Source: Actinomadura graeca (GTDB lineage: Bacteria; Actinomycetota; Actinomycetes; Streptosporangiales; Streptosporangiaceae). Taken from it: a DNA stretch of 64,000 bases. The translations under genes were made by a program, and so were the position numbers. This document shows positions 45,914-55,898 of the stretch, piece by piece. The notes beneath the pieces were generated by a model. The model was not told the origin of the DNA, did not search any database, and was given only the letters and a program-made list of their open reading frames with translations. Each line of letters begins with the position of its first letter. Position 1 is the first letter of the stretch. Location: positions 1,364,001 through 1,428,000 of the forward strand of contig NZ_CP059572.1 of NCBI RefSeq assembly GCF_019175365.1. The letters run 5' to 3'.

Positions 45914-47386
45914 ATGAACCTGCTGCGCACCAAGTCGGTCGAGCAGTCGATCCGCGACACCGAGGAGCCCGGGCACCGGCTCCGCCGCGACCTGTCCGCC
46001 CTGGACCTCGTCGTGTTCGGGGTCGGCGTGATCATCGGCACCGGGATCTTCGTGCTGACCGGCCAGGTCGCCCGGGACAAGGCCGGCCCGGCGGTCGCGA
46101 TCTCGTTCGTCCTCGCGGCGATCGTCTGCGGCCTCGCCGCGCTGTGCTACGCCGAGTTCTCCTCCACGATCCCGGTCGCGGGATCGGCCTACACCTTCTC
46201 CTACGCCACCCTCGGCGAGTTCCCGGCGTGGATCATCGGCTGGGACCTGGTGCTGGAGTTCGCGCTCGCCGCCGCGGTCGTCTCGGTCGGCTGGTCCGGG
46301 TACGCGGTGTCGCTGCTGGACGACGCGGGCGTCACGGTGCCGGCCGCCGTCGCCCATCCGCCGGGCGAGTCCGGCGGCGTGGTCAACGTCCCGGCCACCC
46401 TGCTCGTGCTGGCCGTGACGGGCCTGCTCGTCCTCGGCGTCAAGGTGTCGTCGCGGGTCAACGCGGTGATCGTGGCCGTCAAGGTGTTCGTGGTGCTGCT
46501 GGTGATCGTCGCGGGCCTGTTCTTCGTCAAGGGCGCCAACTACCATCCGTTCATCCCGCCCTCGGAGTCCAATCCGTCCGTCGAGGGAGGGGCGGCGCCG
46601 CTGATGCAGGTGCTGTTCGGGATCACCCCGGTCAGCTACGGCTGGCTCGGCATCTTCGCGGCCGTCGCGGTGGTCTTCTTCGCCTTCATCGGCTTCGACA
46701 TCGTCGCCACCGCCGCCGAGGAGGCCCGCCGCCCGCAGCGGGACCTGCCGATCGGGCTCATCGGCTCCCTCGTGATCACCGCCGTCCTGTACGCGGCCGT
46801 GTCGCTGGTCGTCGCGGGCATGCAGAACTACAGGAAGCTGAGCTCCGACGCGCCGCTCGCCGAGGCGTTCAAGGCCGCCGGGCACCCGGGGTACTCCACG
46901 GTGATCAGCATCGGCGCCGTCGCCGGGCTGACGACCGTCGTGCTGATCCTCCTGCTCGGCCAGAGCCGCGTGTTCTTCGCGATGAGCCGGGACGGGCTGC
47001 TGCCCGCGTGGCTGTCGGCCGTCCACCCGCGCTTCGGCACCCCCTACCGCTCGACCGTGATCATGGGGGTGATCGTCGCGGTCCTCGCCGGGCTCATCCC
47101 GCTCGCCAAGCTGGCCGAGCTGGTCAACATCGGGACCCTGTTCGCCTTCCTCGTGGTCTCGGTCGGCGTGCCGATCCTGCGCCGGACGCGGCCGGAGCTG
47201 CACCGCTCGTTCCGCACGCCGCTGGTGCCGCTGGTCCCGATCCTGTCCGTGCTGGCCTGCCTGTTCGTGATGATCAACCTGCCGGTGGACACCTGGCTGC
47301 GGTTCCTGGCCTGGCTGCTGATCGGCGCCGTCGTCTACGCCTTCTACGGGCACCGCCGCAGCCGGCTGCGCGAACGGCAGTCCTGA
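45914..47386 (+). CDS. APC-family amino acid permease
   Basis: The 490-residue transporter has twelve or so membrane helices. The first-helix signature GVGVIIGTGIFVLTG, the cationic-amino-acid-transporter-like PAVAISFVLAAIVCGLAALCYAE region and FFAFIGFDIVATAAEEARRPQRDLP are typical of the CAT-like/YfnA branch. Substrate is probably a cationic or neutral amino acid, symported with protons; not decidable. The start is the ATG after AAGGAGCTCCGAGG. A strong dyad upstream suggests tight control. Confidence 0.9.
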   Translation: MNLLRTKSVEQSIRDTEEPGHRLRRDLSALDLVVFGVGVIIGTGIFVLTGQVARDKAGPAVAISFVLAAIVCGLAALCYAEFSSTIPVAGSAYTFSYATLGEFPAWIIGWDLVLEFALAAAVVSVGWSGYAVSLLDDAGVTVPAAVAHPPGESGGVVNVPATLLVLAVTGLLVLGVKVSSRVNAVIVAVKVFVVLLVIVAGLFFVKGANYHPFIPPSESNPSVEGGAAPLMQVLFGITPVSYGWLGIFAAVAVVFFAFIGFDIVATAAEEARRPQRDLPIGLIGSLVITAVLYAAVSLVVAGMQNYRKLSSDAPLAEAFKAAGHPGYSTVISIGAVAGLTTVVLILLLGQSRVFFAMSRDGLLPAWLSAVHPRFGTPYRSTVIMGVIVAVLAGLIPLAKLAELVNIGTLFAFLVVSVGVPILRRTRPELHRSFRTPLVPLVPILSVLACLFVMINLPVDTWLRFLAWLLIGAVVYAFYGHRRSRLRERQS

Positions 47387-47439
47387 CACTGCCCGCCCCC
47401 GCCCGGCCCACCTGTCAATCCGGCCTCCGCGTGGGCACA

Positions 47440-48792
47440 ATGGCCGACATGGCAGAACCTGTGCGCGTCGCCGTGATCGGTTCGGGCCCGGCGGGACTCT
47501 ACGCGGCCGAGGCGCTCGTCAAGCAGACGGGCGGGGCCGCGCGGGTGGACGTCCTGGACAGGCTGCCCACCCCCTACGGCCTCGTCCGCTACGGCGTCGC
47601 GCCCGACCACACGTCGATCAAGGCGATCGCCCGGTACCTGCAGAAGGTGCTGGAGGGCGGGGACGTGCGGTTCTTCGGCTGCCTGGAGCTCGGCCGCGAC
47701 CTCACCCGCGACGACCTGCTCGGCCGCTATGACGCCGTGATCTACGCGACCGGCGCGATGGTCGACCGGCACATGGCGATCCCCGGCGAGGACCTGCCCG
47801 GCAGCATCGCCGCCACCGACTTCGTCAACTGGTACTGCGGGCACCCCGACGCCGCCGACCACGTCTTCGACCTGTCGGCCGAGGAGGTCGCGGTGATCGG
47901 CGTCGGGAACGTCGCGGTGGACGTCGTCCGCATCCTCGCCCGGACGGCGGACGAGCTGCGCGAGACCGACGTCCCCGAGCAGGTCATCGACGCGCTGTCG
48001 CGCAGCCGGGTCCGCCGCCTCCACATGATCGGCCGCCGCGGGCCCGCGCAGGCCAAGTTCACCACCAAGGAGGCCCGCGAGCTGGGCCGGCTGCCGAACG
48101 CCGCCGTCCACGTCGACCCCGGGGACATGGAGCTCGACCCGGCCAGCGCCGAGCTCGCCGAAAGGGACCGGCACGTCCGCGGCAACATCACCGTGCTCCG
48201 CGGCTGGACCGGCGAGCCCGCCGGCCTCCCCCGCCGCATCGACGTCCGCTTCTGGCGCGCCCCCGTCGAGATCCTCGGCACCGACCGCGTCGAGGGACTG
48301 CGCCTGGAGAGGACCCGCCTGGACGAGACGGGCCGCGTCACCGGCACCGGCGAGTACGAGACGCTGCCGGTCGGCATGGTGCTCCGCTCCGTCGGCTACC
48401 AGAGCGTGCCGCTGGAGGGTCTCCCGTTCGACGAGCGCGCCTACGTCGTCCCGAACGACGGCGGCCGCGTCCTCGCCCCGGACGGCTCCCCCGTCCCCCG
48501 CGAGTACGTCACCGGCTGGATCAAGCGGGGCCCGACCGGCGTCGTCGGCACCAACAAGTCCGACGCCGCCGAGACCGTCCGCAACCTGCTGGCCGACCTG
48601 CCGGACGACCGCCCGCGCCCCGCGGGCACCCTCGACGAGCTGCTGGAGGAGCGCGGCCTCCCCGCCGTCACCTACGCGGACTGGCTCAACCTGGACGCCG
48701 CCGAGATCGCGCTGGCCCGCAGCCTCGGCCGCGGCGAGCGCGTGAAGCTGGCCAGGTGGGAGGCCATGACCAAGGCGTGCCGGGGCGACTAG
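47440..48792 (+). CDS. fprA: Ferredoxin/adrenodoxin-NADP reductase, FprA type
   Basis: The enzyme passes electrons between NADPH and ferredoxin, feeding cytochrome P450s or iron-sulfur assembly. The 450 residues match mycobacterial FprA in length. FAD binding is at VAVIGSGPAGLYAAEAL, the next signature is PYGLVRYGVAPDHTSIK, NADP binding is at VIGVGNVAVDVVRILA with the RRGP loop (IGRRGPAQAKFT), and the C-terminal FAD contact is GWIKRGPTGVVGTNK. The ATG used has another ATG three codons downstream (MAEPVRV), equally possible. It follows the permease on the same strand after about 50 bases. Confidence 0.92.
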   Translation: MADMAEPVRVAVIGSGPAGLYAAEALVKQTGGAARVDVLDRLPTPYGLVRYGVAPDHTSIKAIARYLQKVLEGGDVRFFGCLELGRDLTRDDLLGRYDAVIYATGAMVDRHMAIPGEDLPGSIAATDFVNWYCGHPDAADHVFDLSAEEVAVIGVGNVAVDVVRILARTADELRETDVPEQVIDALSRSRVRRLHMIGRRGPAQAKFTTKEARELGRLPNAAVHVDPGDMELDPASAELAERDRHVRGNITVLRGWTGEPAGLPRRIDVRFWRAPVEILGTDRVEGLRLERTRLDETGRVTGTGEYETLPVGMVLRSVGYQSVPLEGLPFDERAYVVPNDGGRVLAPDGSPVPREYVTGWIKRGPTGVVGTNKSDAAETVRNLLADLPDDRPRPAGTLDELLEERGLPAVTYADWLNLDAAEIALARSLGRGERVKLARWEAMTKACRGD

Positions 48793-48898
48793 GACGACCG
48801 GGGTCACACCTGGCAGACGACGACCGAACTGCCAGAGGTCACCATCCAGACAAAAACCATCTCTCAGGTAGTGACGGGAGTGTGACGGGGACGCTACC

Positions 48899-49273
48899 GT
48901 GCGGCATGTGACCGGCGGTCCAGAACTGTACGGGTTCCCCCCGCCCGAGACGCTGCCCGATCTGCGGTGGCTGGGCCCGGACTACGTCTCCGTACTGGTG
49001 TACGACCTGACGCAGGGGCTCCTGCGCCAGGATCCCCGCACGTCCGTCATGGGCGTGCGCTGCGAGGGGCGGCCCGACCTGCGCCCCTCGGTCGACCCGA
49101 GCGGGTTCATCCGCTCCCACGACGCCTGCTTCCCCCTCCAGGTCTTCGTCCAGGACGGGTCCGGGAGGCCGTGGCGGCTGCGCGGCCGGTGGACGTACTC
49201 CGGCCGCGAGCTCGGCACCACCGCGGCGTCCATCACCCATTTCTGGCACCTGGAGTCCGCGGAGGGCGTTTAG
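48899..49273 (+). CDS. Small protein of unknown function
   Basis: The 124-residue soluble protein has two Cys and many aromatic residues (YGFPPPETLPDLRWLGPDYV, VLVYDLTQGLL, FPLQVFVQDGSGRPWRL). The second half looks like a short beta domain (RWTYSGRELGTTAASITHFW). No family is recognised. The start is the GTG shortly after a run containing GTGACGGGGACG; another GTG three codons in is possible. It ends convergent to dxs, with a small GC-rich hairpin possible between them. Confidence 0.6.
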   Translation: MRHVTGGPELYGFPPPETLPDLRWLGPDYVSVLVYDLTQGLLRQDPRTSVMGVRCEGRPDLRPSVDPSGFIRSHDACFPLQVFVQDGSGRPWRLRGRWTYSGRELGTTAASITHFWHLESAEGV

Positions 49274-49329
49274 AGGCCCGGTCGCGGGCGGCGCCGGCGG
49301 CCCGCGCACGGCGGGAGGCGGCGGCCGCG

Positions 49330-51246
49330 TCAGTCGGACGTCGCGGGCTCGTGGTCCTCGGAGGCGGTTCCGCGGGCGACCGACTCGGTCAGCTCGCGCG
49401 CGAGGGTCTGCGGGGTGAGGCCGATGTCGGCGAGGATCTCGGCGCGGGCGGCGTGGTCGAGGAACTCCTGCGGGATCCCGAACGTGCGGATCGGGGTGTC
49501 GACCTCGGCGTCGCGCAGCAGCCGGGCGACGGCGTCGCCGACGGCCCCGGCGCGCCCGTTGTCCTCGGCGACGGCGACGAGCGCGTGCTCGCGGGCCAGG
49601 CCGGCCAGCGCGGGGTCGAGCGGCTTGACCCAGCGGGGGTCGACGACGGTCACCCCGATGCCCTGCGCGGCGATGAGCCCGGCGGCCTCCACCGCGGGCG
49701 CCGCCATCGAGCCGGCCGCGACCAGCAGGACGCGGGTGCCGTTGGAGCCGTCGTGCCGGGCGAGGACGTCCATGCCGCCGGCCTGGCCGATCGCCGGGAC
49801 GTCGGCCGGCGCGGGGCCCTTGGGGTAGCGGATCGCGGTCGGCCCGTCGGAGACGGCGACGCACTCGCGCAGCAGCTCGCGCAGCCGGGCGCCGTCGCGG
49901 GGGACGGCGACGCGCAGCCCCGGGACGAGCTGCAGGATCGACAGGTCCCACATGCCGTTGTGGCTGGCGCCGTCGTCGCCGGTGACCCCGGCCCGGTCGA
50001 GCGCGAACGTCACCGGCTGCCGGTGCAGGGCCGCGTCCATGAGGACCTGGTCGAACGCGCGGTTGAGGAACGTCGCGTAGAGCGCGACGACCGGGTGCAG
50101 GCCGCCCATCGCGAGGCCGGTGGCGGAGGTGACGGCGTGCTGCTCGGCGATGCCGACGTCATAGATGCGGTCCGGGAACGCCTCGGCGAAGCGGGCGAGC
50201 CCGACCGGGTGGAGCATGGCGGCGGTGATGCCGACGACGTCGCGGCGCTCGCGGCCGATCGCGACCATCTCCTCGCCGAACACGCTCGTCCAGGGGGTGC
50301 CGCCCTTCTTGGGCAGGAACTTCCCGGTGGCGGGGTCGAACGCGCCGCCGCCGTGCATGCAGTCCTCGGTGTCGTTCTCGGCGGGCGCGTAGCCGCGGCC
50401 CTTGGTGGTGATGCAGTGCACGATCACCGGGCGGCCGAATCCGCGGGCGCGGCGCAGGGCACGTTCCACGGCGTCCTCGTCGTGGCCGTCGATCGGGCCG
50501 ACGTACTTCATGCCGAGGTCCTCGAACATCGCCTGCGGCTGCAGGACGTCCTTGAGGCCCTTCTTGATGCCGTGCAGCGCCTCGTAGGCGACGTTGCCGA
50601 CCACCGGCGCGCGGGGCACGGTCTTCTTGATCAGGTCGAGGGCGTGCTCGTAGCCCTGGGTGACGCGCAGCTCGGCGAGGTGGCGCGCGAGGCCGCCGAT
50701 CGTCGGCGAGTAGGAGCGGCCGTTGTCGTTGACGACGATGATCACGGGACGGTCGACGCCCGCGGCGATGTTGTTCAGCGCCTCCCAGCACATGCCGCCG
50801 GTCAGCGCGCCGTCGCCGACGACCGCGACCACGGCCCGGTCGTCCTCGCCGCGCAGCTGGAACGCCTTGGCCAGCCCGTCGGCGTACGACAGCGCGGTGG
50901 AGGCGTGCGAGTTCTCGATGACGTCGTGCTCGGACTCGGCGCGGCTGGGGTAGCCGGACAGGCCGCCGCGGCGGCGCAGCAGGTCGAAGTCCTGCCGCCC
51001 GGTGAGGATCTTGTGGACGTACGCCTGGTGCCCGGTGTCGAAGAGGATCTTGTCGTGCGGCGAGTCGAAGACCCGGTGCAGCGCGATCGTCAGCTCCACG
51101 GCGCCGAGGTTCGGGCCGAGGTGCCCGCCGGTCTTGGACACCGCGTCGACGAGGAACTCGCGGATCTCCCCGGCGAGGCGAGGCAGCTGCCCGGCGTCCA
51201 GTCGCTTGAGGTCCTCGGGACCCGTGATCGACTCCAGCAGGCTCAC
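49330..51246 (-). CDS. dxs: 1-Deoxy-D-xylulose-5-phosphate synthase
   Basis: DXS condenses pyruvate and glyceraldehyde 3-phosphate, the first and controlling step of the MEP isoprenoid pathway. The 638 residues match the family. The TPP motif is [16 protein letters not shown], the early signature is [17 protein letters not shown], the glutamate for TPP activation lies near [13 protein letters not shown], and [19 protein letters not shown] and RYPKG are family-typical. GTG (MSLLESITG) is chosen because GGAGGAG lies nine bases upstream; the frame is open 12 codons further. It is divergent from idi. Confidence 0.95.
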   Translation of the reverse strand: MSLLESITGPEDLKRLDAGQLPRLAGEIREFLVDAVSKTGGHLGPNLGAVELTIALHRVFDSPHDKILFDTGHQAYVHKILTGRQDFDLLRRRGGLSGYPSRAESEHDVIENSHASTALSYADGLAKAFQLRGEDDRAVVAVVGDGALTGGMCWEALNNIAAGVDRPVIIVVNDNGRSYSPTIGGLARHLAELRVTQGYEHALDLIKKTVPRAPVVGNVAYEALHGIKKGLKDVLQPQAMFEDLGMKYVGPIDGHDEDAVERALRRARGFGRPVIVHCITTKGRGYAPAENDTEDCMHGGGAFDPATGKFLPKKGGTPWTSVFGEEMVAIGRERRDVVGITAAMLHPVGLARFAEAFPDRIYDVGIAEQHAVTSATGLAMGGLHPVVALYATFLNRAFDQVLMDAALHRQPVTFALDRAGVTGDDGASHNGMWDLSILQLVPGLRVAVPRDGARLRELLRECVAVSDGPTAIRYPKGPAPADVPAIGQAGGMDVLARHDGSNGTRVLLVAAGSMAAPAVEAAGLIAAQGIGVTVVDPRWVKPLDPALAGLAREHALVAVAEDNGRAGAVGDAVARLLRDAEVDTPIRTFGIPQEFLDHAARAEILADIGLTPQTLARELTESVARGTASEDHEPATSD

Positions 51247-51410
51247 GCGTGTCAACTCCTCCGTCGGGGACGCCGCCCCCATCCCCGGGGCTCCCCTGGT
51301 CTCGGGCCGTTCCGAGTTTAATCCCGGTTCGCCCGCGACGCGCCGGACCCCGGGCCCCCGCGGGTGGGAAACAACCGACCCGCGCGACCGCGGTGGGGTA
51401 GGAAAGGAGC

Positions 51411-51998
51411 ATGGGCGTCGAAGAGATCGTGCTGCTCAACGCGGACGACGAAGCCGTCGGTACCGCTCCGAAAGCAGAGAGCCACCATAGAGAGACCCCC
51501 TACCACCTGGCATTCTCCTGTTATGTCGTGGATGGGGAGGATCGCGTCCTGATCACGCGGCGCGCGCTCGGGAAGCGGACCTTCCCCGGCGTCTGGACGG
51601 GGAGCTGCTGCGGGCATCCGGGCCCCGGCGAGGCCCTGCGCGGCGCCGTGGTCCGGCGGCTGCGGGACGAGCTGGGCCTGCCGGACGGGTCACTCGAATC
51701 CCTCACGCCCGTGCTGCCGGGCTTCCACTACCGGGCGGTCGCCGAGGACGGGACGGTCGAGCACGAGCGCTGTCCCGTCGTGCGCGCCGTCGTGCCGTCC
51801 GGCGCGCCCGTCCGGGTGAACTCCGAGGAGGTCGAGGCCGCCGAGTGGTGGACGTGGGAGCAGTGCCTCGACCTGGCCGGGCGCCCCGAGTCCTCGCCCT
51901 GGTACCGGCTGCAGCTGGCCCAGCTGGCGCCGCTGGGCGCCCCGCGGGCCTGGCCGGACGCGGGGACCGCCGCGCTCCCCCCGGCCCTCGCCTGGTGA
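51411..51998 (+). CDS. idi: Isopentenyl-diphosphate delta-isomerase, type I
   Basis: Type I Idi interconverts isopentenyl and dimethylallyl diphosphate. The 195-residue Nudix-fold protein has [24 protein letters not shown] (catalytic Cys) and [13 protein letters not shown] (catalytic Glu), plus metal-binding [26 protein letters not shown] precedes ATG. It is divergent from dxs, which makes its substrate via the MEP route; the isomerase balances the two isomers for prenyltransferases such as those serving the hpnC pathway at the right edge. Confidence 0.93.
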   Translation: MGVEEIVLLNADDEAVGTAPKAESHHRETPYHLAFSCYVVDGEDRVLITRRALGKRTFPGVWTGSCCGHPGPGEALRGAVVRRLRDELGLPDGSLESLTPVLPGFHYRAVAEDGTVEHERCPVVRAVVPSGAPVRVNSEEVEAAEWWTWEQCLDLAGRPESSPWYRLQLAQLAPLGAPRAWPDAGTAALPPALAW

Positions 51999-52089
51999 TC
52001 CGCCTCCGGCGCCGGGGCGTCCGGTGACCCGCCTCCGGCGCGGGCCCGGGCCCTCGCCCGGCCTCGCGGACTGACCGCTTCCCGGCCCG

Positions 52090-52129
52090 CGTCGCCCCCG
52101 CCCGGCCGTCCGGCCCGGCGGGGGCGACG
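52090..52129 (+). terminator. Thirteen-bp perfect hairpin after idi
   Basis: CGTCGCCCCCGCC and GGCGGGGGCGACG pair perfectly across a 14-base loop, about 90 bases after the idi stop and before the sugar-transport operon. No T tract. Confidence 0.75.
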
Positions 52130-52224
52130 CACGATAACCGCGAGATCACTTTTCGGTGTGCGCTGTTGACCCGCCGACCCGTCGAACGGAGGCTTTGTTC
52201 TCCGGGGCAACGAAAGGACGGGCG

Positions 52225-53529
52225 ATGCGAGCACAGGCATCCGGCCGCCGCCGGACGGCCGCCGCGGCCGTGGCGATGACCGTCGCGCTGGTCATGCCGG
52301 GCTGCGGCGGGAACGGCTCCAAGGGGTCGGGCGACACGTCCGAGGTCGAGGTCTTCTCGTGGTGGACCGGCCCCGGCGAGGCCGACGGCCTCGCGGCGAT
52401 GAAGGCCGACTTCGAGAAGAAGAACCCCGGCACGAAGTTCACCAACGCCGCCATCGCGGGCGGATCGGGCACCCAGGCCCAGGCGGTGCTGGCGAGCCGC
52501 CTGCAGAACCGCAAGCCGCCGGACTCCTTCCAGGGCCACGCGGGCGCCGAGCTGCTCGACTACATCAAGGCCGGGCAGATCGAGCCGCTGGACTCCTTCT
52601 ACGACGAGAACCGCCTCAGGGCCGCCTACCCCGGGCAGCTGCTCCAGCAGATCACCTACCAGGGCAAGATCTACTCGGTGCCGGTGAACATCCACCGGTC
52701 CAACATGCTCTGGTACGACCCGGGCATCCTGAAGGACGCCGGGGTCTCCGCGCCGCCCCGGTCGATCGCCGAGTTCATCGCTGCGCTGAAGGCCGTCAAG
52801 GACAAGACGGGGAAGGTCCCGCTGTCGCTCGGCGCGCAGTGGACGGCCGACCACCTGCTGGAGAACGTCCTGCTCGGCGACCTCGGCACCGACGCCTACA
52901 ACGCGCTGTGGAAGCCGGGCGCGGACTGGGGCTCCCCGGCCGTCGGCAAGGCCCTCGCCGACTTCGCGGAGATCATGAGGTACACGACGCTGGAGGCGGC
53001 GTCCACCGACTGGCAGGGCGCGGCGAAGGCCGTCGTGGACGGCAAGGCGGCGTTCAACATCATGGGCGACTGGGCCTACGGCTACTTCACCGGGAGCGCC
53101 CCCAACGGCCTCGGCAAGAAGGCCGGCACCGACTTCGCGTACGCCCCGTCACCCGGTACCGACGGCACCTACATGTGGCTGTCGGACTCCTTCACCCTGC
53201 CCAAGGGCGCACCCCACCGGGGCGGCGCGCTGGCGTGGCTGAAGGAGGCGTCCAGCAAGGAGGGGCAGGACCTCTTCAACCCGAGGAAGGGGTCCATACC
53301 CGCCCGCAAGGATGCCGACAAGACGCTCTACAAGGGCTACCTGGAGTACGCGCTCAACGAGTGGAACAGGCCCGGCGTCAAGCTGGCAGGATCGTTCTGG
53401 CACGGGGTCAACGCCGGCAAGAGGCAGCACACCGACATCGACACCGCGGTGGGCCTGTTCCTGCAGAACAAGGACGTCGGCAAGCTCCAGGCGGCGCTGG
53501 CGGGCGCGGCGAAGAACAGCGGTCCATGA
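52225..53529 (+). CDS. Extracellular sugar-binding lipoprotein of ABC importer
   Basis: The 434-residue solute-binding protein has a lipoprotein signal (basic head, hydrophobic core, lipobox VMPGC, about C28) and a family-1 binding fold: VEVFSWWTGPGEADGLAAM, GTKFTNAAIAGG, QGKIYSVPVNIHRSNMLWYD and the late MWLSDSFTLPKGAPH. This resembles glucose/mannose- or oligosaccharide-binding proteins. AAAGGA precedes ATG. It is first in a coupled operon with two permeases; the sugar cannot be fixed. Confidence 0.92.
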   Translation: MRAQASGRRRTAAAAVAMTVALVMPGCGGNGSKGSGDTSEVEVFSWWTGPGEADGLAAMKADFEKKNPGTKFTNAAIAGGSGTQAQAVLASRLQNRKPPDSFQGHAGAELLDYIKAGQIEPLDSFYDENRLRAAYPGQLLQQITYQGKIYSVPVNIHRSNMLWYDPGILKDAGVSAPPRSIAEFIAALKAVKDKTGKVPLSLGAQWTADHLLENVLLGDLGTDAYNALWKPGADWGSPAVGKALADFAEIMRYTTLEAASTDWQGAAKAVVDGKAAFNIMGDWAYGYFTGSAPNGLGKKAGTDFAYAPSPGTDGTYMWLSDSFTLPKGAPHRGGALAWLKEASSKEGQDLFNPRKGSIPARKDADKTLYKGYLEYALNEWNRPGVKLAGSFWHGVNAGKRQHTDIDTAVGLFLQNKDVGKLQAALAGAAKNSGP

Positions 53530-54416
53530 CCCGCCGGGCCCGCACGTGGCTGCCCGGCCTGCTCCTGGTCCTCCCGTCCATCGTGGCGATCGGCGTGTTC
53601 GTCTACGGGCTGATCTTCTGGAACACGCGGGTGGCGGTCAGCGGCAGGCACGACGAGGTCTCGCCCTACCGCTTCGACAGGGGCCGGAACTTCGCCGACC
53701 TGTGGGACCAGCCGAGCTGGCCGGGCGCGGTGCGGCACGCGCTGCTGTTCACGGTGGTGTTCGTGCTCGGCGCCCTGCTGCTCGGCGCGTTCCTGGCGTT
53801 CCTGATGGACAAGGGCATCCGGGGCGAGGCGTCGTTCCGGGCGGTCTACCTGTTCCCGATGGCGATCTCGTTCATCGCCTGCGGGGTGGTGTGGCGGTGG
53901 CTGATGAACCCGGCGCCGCCCGAGCGGGCCGTCGGGCTCAACCAGCTGTTCGGCGAGCTGCGCCTCGGGGCGCTGGCCAACGGCTGGTGGCAGGACCCGG
54001 ACTGGGGCATGGCCGCGATGGCGCTCCCGGCCGTCTGGCAGATGTCCGGCTACGTCATGGCCCTGTACCTCGCCGGTTTCAGGAGCGTCCCCGAGGAGCT
54101 GCGCGAGGCCGCCCGGGTGGACGGCGCCTCCGAGTGGAAGGTCTACCGCCACGTGGTGTTCCCGCAGCTCCGCCCGGTGACGCTGTCCGCGCTGATCATC
54201 CTCGGGCACATCTCGCTGAAGGTGTTCGACCTGATCATGGCCATCGCGGGCAAGCAGATCATCACCTACGTCCCGGCCATCGCGACGTACGTGGAGGTGT
54301 TCGACCGGCACGACCCGGCCAACGGTGCCACCATCGCCACGTACCTGCTGCTCGCCGTGGCCCTGCTGGTGGTCCCCTACCTGGTCTGGTCGGTGCGGGC
54401 GGAGCGGGCGCGGTGA
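53526..54416 (+). CDS. ABC sugar transporter permease (MalF-like)
   Basis: The 296-residue permease has six membrane helices and the EAA loop EELREAARVDGASEWKVYRH that docks the ATPase. ATG overlaps the binding-protein stop in ATGA, and its own stop overlaps the next permease start. A charged segment (SGRHDEVSPYRFDRGRNFADL) after helix one is typical of the class. It partners with the second permease to form the channel. Confidence 0.93.
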   Translation: MTRRARTWLPGLLLVLPSIVAIGVFVYGLIFWNTRVAVSGRHDEVSPYRFDRGRNFADLWDQPSWPGAVRHALLFTVVFVLGALLLGAFLAFLMDKGIRGEASFRAVYLFPMAISFIACGVVWRWLMNPAPPERAVGLNQLFGELRLGALANGWWQDPDWGMAAMALPAVWQMSGYVMALYLAGFRSVPEELREAARVDGASEWKVYRHVVFPQLRPVTLSALIILGHISLKVFDLIMAIAGKQIITYVPAIATYVEVFDRHDPANGATIATYLLLAVALLVVPYLVWSVRAERAR

Positions 54417-55252
54417 CCGCGCCGGCCGGCGCCGGCAGGACGGCGCGGATCGTCCGGCCCGCGGTCCTCCTGCTGTTCGCGGTGCTGTTCCTGATGCCGG
54501 TGTACGTCCTGGTCGTCACCAGCTTCAAGCCGCTCCAGGAGGCCGACCCGGGCAGCGCGTGGAACCTGCCCGCGCACTGGAGCACGTCCGGCTGGAGCGC
54601 CGCCTGGGACACGCTGCGGCCGGGCCTGGAGAACAGCGTCAAGATCGCGGTGTCCGGCTCGCTGATCTCGGCGGTGCTGGGCTCGCTGAACGGCTACGTC
54701 CTGTCCAAATGGCGCTTCCCCGGCGCGGACGCCGTGTTCACGCTGTTGCTGTTCGGGATGTTCATCCCGTACCAGGCCGTCATGATCCCCCTCGCGGGCC
54801 TGCTGACCGACATGGAGCTCGCCGGGACGATCCGCGGCCTCGTGCTCGCCCACGTCGTGTACGGCATCCCGATCTGCACGCTGATCTTCCGTAACTACTA
54901 CGTGACCATTCCGGACGAGCTGATAGAGGCCGCCCGCGTGGACGGCGCCGGGATGCTCCGGACCTACCGGTCGATCGTCCTGCCCGTGTCCGCGCCGGCC
55001 TTCGCGGTGACCCTCATCTGGCAGTTCACCTCGATCTGGAACGACTTCCTGTTCGCGGTGTTCCTCGGCGCGCCCGGCAGCTGGCCGGTCACCGTGATGC
55101 TGAACAACACCGCGGGCTCGGGCGCGGTCGCCGTCCAGTACGACCAGCAGATGGCATCGGCGCTGCTCGCCTCGCTTCCGACTCTCCTCGTCTATCTCCT
55201 CCTGGGCCGCTTCTTCATGCGCGGGCTGATGGCGGGGGCGCTGAAGGGATGA
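54413..55252 (+). CDS. ABC sugar transporter permease (MalG-like)
   Basis: The 279-residue second permease has six membrane helices and the EAA loop DELIEAARVDGAGMLRTYRS. GTG overlaps the stop of the first permease in GTGA. No ATPase gene follows: the next gene is an ASCH-domain protein on its own start, so the complex presumably uses a shared MsiK/MsmK-type ATPase encoded elsewhere, as known for many actinomycete sugar importers. Confidence 0.93.
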   Translation: MTAPAGAGRTARIVRPAVLLLFAVLFLMPVYVLVVTSFKPLQEADPGSAWNLPAHWSTSGWSAAWDTLRPGLENSVKIAVSGSLISAVLGSLNGYVLSKWRFPGADAVFTLLLFGMFIPYQAVMIPLAGLLTDMELAGTIRGLVLAHVVYGIPICTLIFRNYYVTIPDELIEAARVDGAGMLRTYRSIVLPVSAPAFAVTLIWQFTSIWNDFLFAVFLGAPGSWPVTVMLNNTAGSGAVAVQYDQQMASALLASLPTLLVYLLLGRFFMRGLMAGALKG

Positions 55253-55454
55253 CGCCGCATGGACCGGCATGGACCCCGTATGGACCCCGCGACGGGCGGC
55301 GTCCGCGACAACCACGTGAGAATTTCGCGCGTCCCATAACTGATCAATCTCGACACATACTCGCCCAGTCCGTTGGCATATCGGCCCGGATGCGCCTACT
55401 CTCACGGCATCGTCCCGCGCAGCGGAGGCAGGGTCGAGCACTGGAGGTGACCGC

Positions 55455-55895
55455 GTGCAGGCGATCAGTGTTCAGCAGCCCTGGGCGTTCGCCATCGCGC
55501 GAGGCGGCAAGACCGTCTGGAACCAGGCACTGCCGACCGCCTACCGCGGCCCGCTGCTGGTCCACGCCTCGATGCGCGTCGACCTGAAGGCGTGCGACTC
55601 CCCGCTGATCCAGGCCGCCGGATGGGACCCCCGGGACCCGCTCGCCACCATCGGCGCCGTCATCGCCGTCGCCGACCTCTCGCTCGTCTGCTCGGCCGCC
55701 GTCACGGGCGGGCCCTGCGAGTGCGGCCCCTGGGCGGACCGCGGCGCCCACCACTACCACCTGACGGCGGTCCGCGCGCTCCCCCGCCCGATCGTCGCGC
55801 TGGGACGGCCCGGCCTCTGGGAGCCCAAGCCGACCCTCGTCACCGAGGTCAACGCGATGTTCGCCGCCGCGACCTCCCTGCACCACACCCGCTGA
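55455..55895 (+). CDS. ASCH-domain-like protein
   Basis: The 146-residue protein starts QAISVQQPWAFAIARGGKTV, then W-x-x-x-L-P-T-A-YRGPLLVHAS and TIGAVIAVADL, the pattern of small ASCH-type proteins thought to bind RNA. The PUA-like fold is inferred from those motifs. Cys-x-Cys in GGPCECGPWAD is notable. GTG start after GGAGGTG. Stops three bases before the Mug-type gene on the other strand. Target RNA unknown. Confidence 0.8.
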   Translation: MQAISVQQPWAFAIARGGKTVWNQALPTAYRGPLLVHASMRVDLKACDSPLIQAAGWDPRDPLATIGAVIAVADLSLVCSAAVTGGPCECGPWADRGAHHYHLTAVRALPRPIVALGRPGLWEPKPTLVTEVNAMFAAATSLHHTR

Positions 55896-55898
55896 GGG

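Noticed and set aside
55251..55303. Possible terminator after the sugar ABC operon
   Set aside because: GACGCCGC/GCGGCGTC can pair, but the loop is nearly 40 bases and contains three imperfect ATGGACC copies; too weak to call.
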